A stretch of 63,198 nt of DNA, from positions 1 to 63,198 of the forward strand of contig NZ_QMEA01000044.1 in assembly GCF_012912105.1 (NCBI RefSeq), in the 5' to 3' direction. Origin of the DNA: Brasilonema sp. UFV-L1. Lineage in GTDB: Bacteria; Cyanobacteriota; Cyanobacteriia; Cyanobacteriales; Nostocaceae. Made by a program: the position numbers and the translations under genes. Positions 57,452-63,198 of this stretch are shown here, piece after piece (the stretch's first letter is position 1; every line of letters starts with the position of its first letter). The notes below the pieces were generated by a model. It did no database searches, was not told where the DNA came from, and saw nothing but the letters and a program-made list of their open reading frames with translations.

Positions 57452-58090
57452 ATGGTATCTATAATGAATGTCTCTGCTAGTATCACGCCAATCAACAGTC
57501 CAACCCCCCAGTCTGTGCCGATGATTCTGGATTCTTTACCTGAACCGGCGGTTGAGGGACAGGGATGTCCCCGTAGAGCTCGGTTGCAAATAGATCTGAT
57601 TTTACTGGCAATTGAAGCGTTAGAGCTCAATGGCTCTTCAGCAATTTTGACATTTGCTGAAGAGTTGGATTTAAGAGGGATTGTAAAAAACCGAGTCAAC
57701 TTATGGCGAATGCGTAGCACTAACCCGATGCGACGTGCGCATATCCGCCGCCCTCTATCTATCATGGAAGCAAAAGCCTTGGTAGTTATTGCTAGCTACA
57801 TTGCGCGGCGGCTAACAGTTGTCATTCGTCAGTTGCTCGTGATACATCAACAAATGGTTGAAAAACAGCTTCCACTAGAACAGAATTTACGTCTATCTAA
57901 CTACCTAGAGCGCTTTAAAATCCACTTTAAGAGCCGGATGAATCTTCGACGTTCTGGTGTATTAGCATTACATACCGAGGAAAAATTAGATGAGCTAGCT
58001 ATAAATTTGTTGGGACAATTATTATTTTGTACTGGTACGGCTGGAATGCAGCGGTTCTGGATTAGTCTTTTTGACGGTGAAGTGGAATGA
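57452..58090 (+). CDS. DUF3038 domain-containing protein
   Basis: 212 residues from ATG 57452 (alternatives TTG 57440 and ATG 57464). The DUF3038 core covers about residues 25-205: RRARLQIDLILLAIEALELNGS, RMRSTNPMRRAHIRRPLSIMEAKALV and KLDELAINLLGQLLFCTGTAGMQRFWISLFDGEVE. Largely helical, cytoplasmic, cyanobacteria-specific, function unknown. Its stop overlaps the start of the DUF4335 gene by 4 bp (ATGA), so the two are coupled and probably act together. Confidence 0.87.
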   Translation: MVSIMNVSASITPINSPTPQSVPMILDSLPEPAVEGQGCPRRARLQIDLILLAIEALELNGSSAILTFAEELDLRGIVKNRVNLWRMRSTNPMRRAHIRRPLSIMEAKALVVIASYIARRLTVVIRQLLVIHQQMVEKQLPLEQNLRLSNYLERFKIHFKSRMNLRRSGVLALHTEEKLDELAINLLGQLLFCTGTAGMQRFWISLFDGEVE

Positions 58091-59556
58091 ATATTCAACG
58101 TAAGTATAGTTTACCTAATTGCACACTCCTGTTGGAGGGTTTAAGTGATGCCTCAAGAGCAACACATTTTCAGGAACTGCGCCCAGAATTATCTATATTG
58201 GTAAATGCAGAATGCTACATCTCTGGCTACACGAAACCATTAACCGGAGGGCGAGAATTTTTTGAAAGTTTGGTTAGGGCAGTCAGTGCATATGCTCAAG
58301 AATTTTTGAGTAGTGTGCCACACTCCCAAGCGCATAACTCTGAGTCAGAGTTAGTACAGTTTCAGAAAATCGACAGTAATCAACATAGACTCATGGTGCA
58401 TTCAGACAGTGGAGCACATGTAGTAGAGTCTTACTCAAACAACGGAATGCAGCTGATACAAATCGATTTGAACACGGTACAGTTGTTCGATTTGGTAGAA
58501 GCAATAGACCAATTTTTTGCAGATAGCCGAACCTTACCAGAATTAACACTACAACTACAACCAGTTGCTAGACGTCATGGTGGTGTCAGTCAAGCTTTGA
58601 TTAAGCAGGCTGTACCAGCTAGTGTGGGAGTGACGAGTTTGGCAGTAGCTGCGGTTGCTTTTACGCTGATTCCAGCGCCGGAAACTCGTCCGCCACAACC
58701 TAAGACACAGGAAGATGCTAGTAAGACTAACAGTATCAACAATCCTGCAACAGCATCACTCACCCCCACGCCTACTCCTAATGAATTAACAGGTGCAAGT
58801 CCTACATTGACACCCACGCTAAATCCAACTACTGCAGCGACATCGACACCTGGTACCCCGCCGACTGTTAACGATTTAGAAGCACTTTTAAATACATCCC
58901 AAGAAATTACAGATGCATCCCAACTGCGTGCATTAAATCGCCAGTTATATAACCAAATTAATCCAAAGTGGGTTGAGCGCTCAAAACTAAGTCAGGATTT
59001 GGTTTTTCGCGTGGGAGTCGCGAAGGATGGTGCTATTGTTGGATATAAAGCAGTTAATAAGCAAGCAAATGATGCTGTAGAGAAAACTCCCTTAGCAAGC
59101 TTACTTTACAATCCAGCAAATCGTGCGACGAATGAAGCGCTCGGTCAATTTAGAGTTGTCTTTACGAGAAAAGGAGCGCTTGAAGTTAGCCCTTGGCGAG
59201 GATATACCCAAACACCAGATGTTATCGGTACAAAAATTACAGATCCGAATGCAGTTAAGGATTTGAACCAAAAGCTTTACAATAATATTCGCCAAAATTG
59301 GAGTACGACTCCCACCTTTGTACGAGATTTGAAATACCGGGTGGCGGTTAATAAAGAAGGCGTTATTGCTGACTACGAACCACTCAACCAAGCAGCCGTT
59401 GACTATTTTCGCTTAACACCTCTTCCTAAGATGTTTCAAGAGATCTACGGTTCAAACTTTGCTCCTCCAAATAACAAAGAAGCTCTTGCACACTTTCAAG
59501 TCGTATTTAAGCCTGGCGGAGCTCTGGAGATTGTTCCTTGGTATGGATATCGTTAA
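58087..59556 (+). CDS. DUF4335 domain-containing protein
   Basis: 489 residues. The N-terminal ~190 residues are the DUF4335 domain (MNIQRKYSLPNCTLLLEGLSD, TGGREFFESLVRAVSAYAQEFLS, IDLNTVQLFDLVEAIDQFFADS). A single transmembrane-like helix (SVGVTSLAVAAVAFTLIPAP, about 205-225), then a Pro/Thr-rich linker and two copies of a ~90-residue module (LRALNRQLYNQINPKWVERSKL... and VKDLNQKLYNNIRQNWSTTP...). The C-terminal modules are likely outside the membrane. Coupled to DUF3038; a terminator follows. Confidence 0.87.
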   Translation: MNIQRKYSLPNCTLLLEGLSDASRATHFQELRPELSILVNAECYISGYTKPLTGGREFFESLVRAVSAYAQEFLSSVPHSQAHNSESELVQFQKIDSNQHRLMVHSDSGAHVVESYSNNGMQLIQIDLNTVQLFDLVEAIDQFFADSRTLPELTLQLQPVARRHGGVSQALIKQAVPASVGVTSLAVAAVAFTLIPAPETRPPQPKTQEDASKTNSINNPATASLTPTPTPNELTGASPTLTPTLNPTTAATSTPGTPPTVNDLEALLNTSQEITDASQLRALNRQLYNQINPKWVERSKLSQDLVFRVGVAKDGAIVGYKAVNKQANDAVEKTPLASLLYNPANRATNEALGQFRVVFTRKGALEVSPWRGYTQTPDVIGTKITDPNAVKDLNQKLYNNIRQNWSTTPTFVRDLKYRVAVNKEGVIADYEPLNQAAVDYFRLTPLPKMFQEIYGSNFAPPNNKEALAHFQVVFKPGGALEIVPWYGYR

Positions 59557-59571
59557 AGGGCGGCAAAAGGC

Positions 59572-59655
59572 AAAAGTAAAAAGGCAAAAGACTTCCTTTG
59601 TTTTTACCTTTTTACTTTTCACCAGAGGCGGAGTGTAGGCGTGGCTCCGCTTTTT
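59572..59655 (+). terminator. Terminator for the DUF3038-DUF4335 operon
   Basis: A first stem aaaagtaaaaagg (59572-59584) with cctttttactttt (59607-59619), then a stronger one: gcggag (59628-59633) pairing with ctccgc (59645-59650), followed by T5 and further T's to 59660. Confidence 0.8.
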
Positions 59656-61924
59656 ATTTTGCAATTTTACCCATGTAATTTCCCCACAATTGAGCAGCTT
59701 GAGCACTACTGCCAGATGTGGGGGCATTATTGTCGTTTCCCAACCAAATACCAGTCACCAGCCGCCGATTGGGAATAAAGCCAATAAACCACAAGTCAAC
59801 GTTTTTATCTGTTGTACCTGTTTTCCCTCCTTCTCCTTGTCCAATAGCAGCACTGCGTCCGGTACCATTTGTGACTACGCCCCGCAGAAGACGAGTCATT
59901 GTATTCGCAATGTTAATTGACAACACTGATTTGTTGGCATTTGGATCATCTTGGTCATAGGAATACATGACACGGCAAGTTTTCGGATCGTTCTGATCGC
60001 GACAATCGCTGCTATCTAGAATTCGGCTAATTGCATGGGGGCGATTCCACACACCGCCATTACTAATAGCGCCAAATGCACCAGTCATTTCCATAACACT
60101 TACCACACTTTGACCCAGCACTAAGCCAGGAACTGGATCTAACTCTGATTTAACACCTAATCGATGCGCCATTGCTACGACTTTATCGAGCCCAATTTCT
60201 TGAGCAAGTCTCAATGCAATGGGGTTTTCAGATAATGCTAACCCTGTGGCAATATCCAAACTACCTGCGCTAGTACGACATGGTTTATAGGTAAAGCCTC
60301 GCCAACGAAAAGGGGAGCAGGAATAAGATCTCCCAGGTGACATCCCTTGCTCAATAGCAGCTGTGTAAGCAAAGACTTTGAAGGTGGAACCTGGTTGTCT
60401 TTTTGCTTGAACTGCACGATTAAATTGGCTTGATTTATAATCTGTGCCTCCTACCATTGCCAGGATAGCTCCATTGCTAGAATCAAGGGTAACCATCGCT
60501 CCTTGGGAAAAACCAAAAGATGACCCAGCGTTGCTGACATGATTACGCAATGCTGTTTCTGCTTGTTTTTGAATTGCTGGATCAAGTTGAGTTTCTATAA
60601 TAAAGTTACCTTCTGTTGCCAGTTCTTTTCCCAGAATGGCTTCTAGTTCTTGAAAGACGTAACTATAAAAATAAGGAGCAGTTGTTTTTGCCTGTCGTTC
60701 ACAGACTTTGGAGCTAATTTCGATGGGCGATCGCCTAGATCGGTTATACTGCTCTTGTTTGATTTTGCCCATCTCTAGCATTCGTTTGAGAACCCGATTG
60801 CGGTACTCAATGGTTGTCAGCTTATTCTGGCTATCTCCACAAAAATCAAAGCCGTTAGGAGCAGGTAAAATTGCGACTAATGTTGCTGCTTCTGACAGAG
60901 TTAACTCTTTTGCTGACTTGTCGAAATAATATCGAGCTGCATCCTCAAAACCAGAGGTATCTGCTCCTAAGAAAACCCGATTTAAATAAATCAGTAAGAT
61001 TTCATTTTTACTGTAATATGTTTCTAATTTCAGAGAGACTATTGCTTCTCTAACTTTACGCCCAAGGGAATCTTGCCTGCCGACATAATCGCGGAACAAA
61101 CTCCTCGCAACTTGCTGAGTGACTGTACTTGCTCCTTGCTGGATATCACCACTCTGGCTATTTATGAACACGGCTCGCAAAATTCCCAGCGGATCAACTC
61201 CAAAATGCCAGTAATAACGGCTATCTTCAGAAGCAACGATTGCCGCTGGCAAGTAAGGACCAAAGTCCTGCAACCGCTTCAGATCTATATGAGAAGTCGT
61301 CCGAGGTTCGCGTAACTTGGTGACTCCATCACGAGCGTAAACAACCACTGGTGCGCGTGTTGGTCCAGGTAAGGGTCTGACAGAAAATTTCAGCGATTCG
61401 ACACCAATCACGAGAGCCATAAGGCTGGTTACTCCACCAACTCCGTAAGCTGTCCAAGTTGCTGCTCTGACATACCAAGGGGGTGGTGAGACGTATTGCA
61501 GTCTCACTGAGGCGGCAAGTTCTGGAGGTCCGAGCGTGAGAATATCGCCGTGGCGTAACTCTAAAGAATTGACCCGACGTTTACCTCGATAAATGCCATT
61601 TGTAGAGTTTTCATCTTTAATGATGAACACAGATTCTCTGTGAGCAGAATCCCGTGAAATAGACAGGTGAATTTGGCTGACAACTGGGTTACGGACAACA
61701 ATATCGCAGGATTTGGAACTGCGACCTAGCATGTAGCGATCGCCTAACAGCGGATACACTTCCGCCTTATCCGCCCCCGCATCCTGCACCCAAAGTTCTG
61801 GTACCTTGGCATTTGGTTTGAGCGCCAGTTTTGAGAAATCGACTCTTGCTTGAATTGTTTGTACTGCTTGAGTTATTTGACCAAGCAAAGTTTGTGGCTT
61901 TTGAGGCGGTTGGGGGGAACTCAT
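59654..61924 (-). CDS. FHA domain-containing class A penicillin-binding protein (PBP1A type)
   Basis: 756 residues. An FHA phosphopeptide-binding domain lies at residues 45-145 (YMLGRSSKSCDIVV, VSQIHLSI, ENSTNGIYRGKR), then a membrane anchor (155-178). The GT51 glycosyltransferase carries the catalytic Glu233 (SEDSRYYWHFGVDP) and the motif QGASTVTQQVARSL. The transpeptidase carries Ser513 in PGSTFKVF and KTGTTDKN. It polymerises and cross-links peptidoglycan. The FHA domain suggests control by Ser/Thr phosphorylation. Several cyanobacteria have FHA-fused PBPs. Confidence 0.93.
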   Translation of the reverse strand: MSSPQPPQKPQTLLGQITQAVQTIQARVDFSKLALKPNAKVPELWVQDAGADKAEVYPLLGDRYMLGRSSKSCDIVVRNPVVSQIHLSISRDSAHRESVFIIKDENSTNGIYRGKRRVNSLELRHGDILTLGPPELAASVRLQYVSPPPWYVRAATWTAYGVGGVTSLMALVIGVESLKFSVRPLPGPTRAPVVVYARDGVTKLREPRTTSHIDLKRLQDFGPYLPAAIVASEDSRYYWHFGVDPLGILRAVFINSQSGDIQQGASTVTQQVARSLFRDYVGRQDSLGRKVREAIVSLKLETYYSKNEILLIYLNRVFLGADTSGFEDAARYYFDKSAKELTLSEAATLVAILPAPNGFDFCGDSQNKLTTIEYRNRVLKRMLEMGKIKQEQYNRSRRSPIEISSKVCERQAKTTAPYFYSYVFQELEAILGKELATEGNFIIETQLDPAIQKQAETALRNHVSNAGSSFGFSQGAMVTLDSSNGAILAMVGGTDYKSSQFNRAVQAKRQPGSTFKVFAYTAAIEQGMSPGRSYSCSPFRWRGFTYKPCRTSAGSLDIATGLALSENPIALRLAQEIGLDKVVAMAHRLGVKSELDPVPGLVLGQSVVSVMEMTGAFGAISNGGVWNRPHAISRILDSSDCRDQNDPKTCRVMYSYDQDDPNANKSVLSINIANTMTRLLRGVVTNGTGRSAAIGQGEGGKTGTTDKNVDLWFIGFIPNRRLVTGIWLGNDNNAPTSGSSAQAAQLWGNYMGKIAK

Positions 61925-62387
61925 CGGCTATTCACACCACGTTTATTGGTAAAGAATCGGGCGCACTGCAATCTCGATGCTTGTATTCACCATTGTACTC
62001 ATACGACTATGAAGACGTTGAATTGAAGACGTTGGCTGCACAGAATTGTTCCCGATTTTATTGGACACTTCAAAAATATATTTAATAACTCAACTTATAT
62101 TGTTAATTTTGTCACATCTATAAATGTTGCCAAGAATTTTCCTTCTTGCCTTGTCATGATTATTTTGTCTACTTTTCCTCTATTGACGAAATATGAGGTT
62201 AAAAATTTTGCTGTTAATTTTTCTATCAGCTACTATTTTAGAAAGTCAGCAAATAAATTTCACCCGTTTTAACATAAAAACACCATTGAAAGCAAAAATA
62301 CATATCTTCATTTAGGAAGATTTTTTAAAGGTCATGTTCTGGTTTAATGAGCGGAAGTACTCCGTTGAGGTGTTGAGGTAAAATAAA
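61925..62387. other. Gene-free spacer
   Basis: AT-rich 460-bp region upstream of the secreted repeat protein; likely holds its promoter. No repeat or hairpin recognised. Confidence 0.45.
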
Positions 62388-63053
62388 ATGAACGGAAAAT
62401 ATTTGACCTTTATCGCTACAGCTCTGACTTTAGCTTTAACTAGTAACGTAGCTGTTGCTGAGTCAACTAAATTCCTAATCGGTCAATCTAGCAGTGGACA
62501 ATCCTCTAGCTCATCTGGGGAAATCAAACTCTCACCAAGAGTAAATAAGGAAAAGTTCTGCAAGGATTACCCTCTCAACTCCCGGTGCCAAGGAGGCTCA
62601 GCATCTACACCAAGTCCTTCCGGCAGCACAGAAACACAAAAGCAACCTTCTGATAGTAGCGCTCCTGGCGGTACAGCGACACCAGGTACTGCTCCTGCGG
62701 ATCCTGGCACCACAGGTGTTCCTGGCGGCACGAATGAAGTCGCCCCGCCTCCTACAGGCAATCCTAGCGTCCCAAGTGGAGAAACTCAAACAACTCCACC
62801 AAGTGGTACAGGCGACATTCCTACAACTCCTCCTGGTGGGACAACAGGTGCTCCTGACAGCAGCACCCCTGATGGCACAGCTGTACCAGGCACAGCACCC
62901 GCAGATCCTGGCACTACAGGCGTTCCCGGCGGCACAACTGAAATCGCCCCGCCTCCTACAGGTAACCCTACTACCCCTGATAGCACCACCACTCCCTCTG
63001 GAGCTCCAAGCTCTGATACGCAAAAAGAACCCACAGATGGAACCAAGAAGTAG
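62388..63053 (+). CDS. Secreted Pro/Thr/Gly-rich protein with internal duplication
   Basis: 221 residues. Signal peptide (YLTFIATALTLALTSNVAVAES). A short motif SPRVNKEKFCKDYPLNSRCQ with two cysteines is the only conserved-looking core; it resembles a family of cyanobacterial secreted proteins. The rest is low-complexity and includes two nearly identical ~33-residue blocks built around PGTAPADPGTTGVPGGT and EIAPPPTGNP. Function unknown; a matrix or cell-surface role is inferred. A strong terminator follows. Confidence 0.8.
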   Translation: MNGKYLTFIATALTLALTSNVAVAESTKFLIGQSSSGQSSSSSGEIKLSPRVNKEKFCKDYPLNSRCQGGSASTPSPSGSTETQKQPSDSSAPGGTATPGTAPADPGTTGVPGGTNEVAPPPTGNPSVPSGETQTTPPSGTGDIPTTPPGGTTGAPDSSTPDGTAVPGTAPADPGTTGVPGGTTEIAPPPTGNPTTPDSTTTPSGAPSSDTQKEPTDGTKK

Positions 63054-63098
63054 TTTCTACTCTTAAAAAGTTGTGCGCCTTAGACGAAAAGTCTAGGG

Positions 63099-63142
63099 TT
63101 AAAAGAAAAGTCCGTGTAGACGGACTTTTCTTTTAACTTTTT
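63099..63142 (+). terminator. Strong rho-independent terminator
   Basis: Perfect 17-bp stem (ttaaaagaaaagtccgt 63099-63115 with acggacttttcttttaa 63120-63136), loop gtag, then a T-rich tail. It lies 45 bp after the stop of the secreted protein gene. Confidence 0.9.
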
Positions 63143-63198
63143 CGCGCCGCTTCATTTTTCATAGACAAAAATGGACAACCACTAACAATGTCTACTCG

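Noticed and set aside
62567-63046. Antisense frames over the Pro/Thr/Gly-rich gene
   Set aside because: A side effect of GC-rich repetitive codons on the sense strand.

Overview
The window is chromosomal DNA from a cyanobacterium, most likely a filamentous member of the Nostocales. It encodes allophycocyanin-B (apcD), a carboxysomal beta-carbonic anhydrase of the CcaA type, SipA, a PedR-like regulator, DUF3038/DUF4335 and other cyanobacterial families. HIP1 octamers (GCGATCGC) are frequent. Short heptamer repeats, small palindromic or terminal-inverted-repeat elements and GC-rich repeat cassettes fill many spacers, as in Nostoc-like genomes. No species name can be read from the sequence alone.
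Layout. 0.1-7.6 kb: a surface/protease region with a small CHAT caspase-like protein, a 1061-residue two-partner-secretion-type haemagglutinin, a DUF928 protein and a CHAT-TPR gene that has lost its middle and its reading frame. 7.8-11.8 kb: sipA, a Tat-exported peroxiredoxin, a fasciclin protein, a membrane protein overlapping a PPK2 polyphosphate kinase, and an SDR oxidoreductase. 12-17.3 kb: an eroded accessory zone with small zinc-ribbon and unknown proteins, XisI-like and DUF5615-like toxin-antitoxin remnants, a broken repeat gene and a complete-looking IS200/IS605 element with divergent tnpB and tnpA. 17.3-24 kb: hydrolase, DUF4112, coiled-coil protein, threonine synthase, DUF6391 and a PedR-like regulator. 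24.4-29 kb: fructokinase and a gamma-glutamyltransferase homologue, separated by an inserted AraC regulator + GFA protein segment flanked by copies of the fructokinase 3' end. 29-37.3 kb: gluconokinase, leuC, ccaA and groES-groEL under a perfect CIRCE operator. 37.3-46.8 kb: response regulator, NIL protein, divergent LysR/NhaC pair with a candidate operator, GNAT, HD hydrolase, asnS and small conserved proteins. 47-63.2 kb: rlmD, apcD, a 1.65-kb gene-free stretch, purL-purF, an ABC permease, apt, the DUF3038-DUF4335 operon, an FHA-PBP1A peptidoglycan synthase and a secreted Pro/Thr/Gly-rich protein.
Most genes are core cyanobacterial metabolism: purine synthesis and salvage (purL, purF, apt), amino acids (thrC, leuC), translation (asnS, rlmD), protein folding (groESL), carbon fixation (ccaA) and light harvesting (apcD). 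The accessory interest lies in the haemagglutinin-DUF928-CHAT cluster, the TnpB element with its putative omega-RNA, the recombination scar around AraC-GFA, two orphan terminators that imply unannotated short transcripts, and a modular repeat cassette present in several copies. I did not recognise any tRNA, rRNA or CRISPR array.
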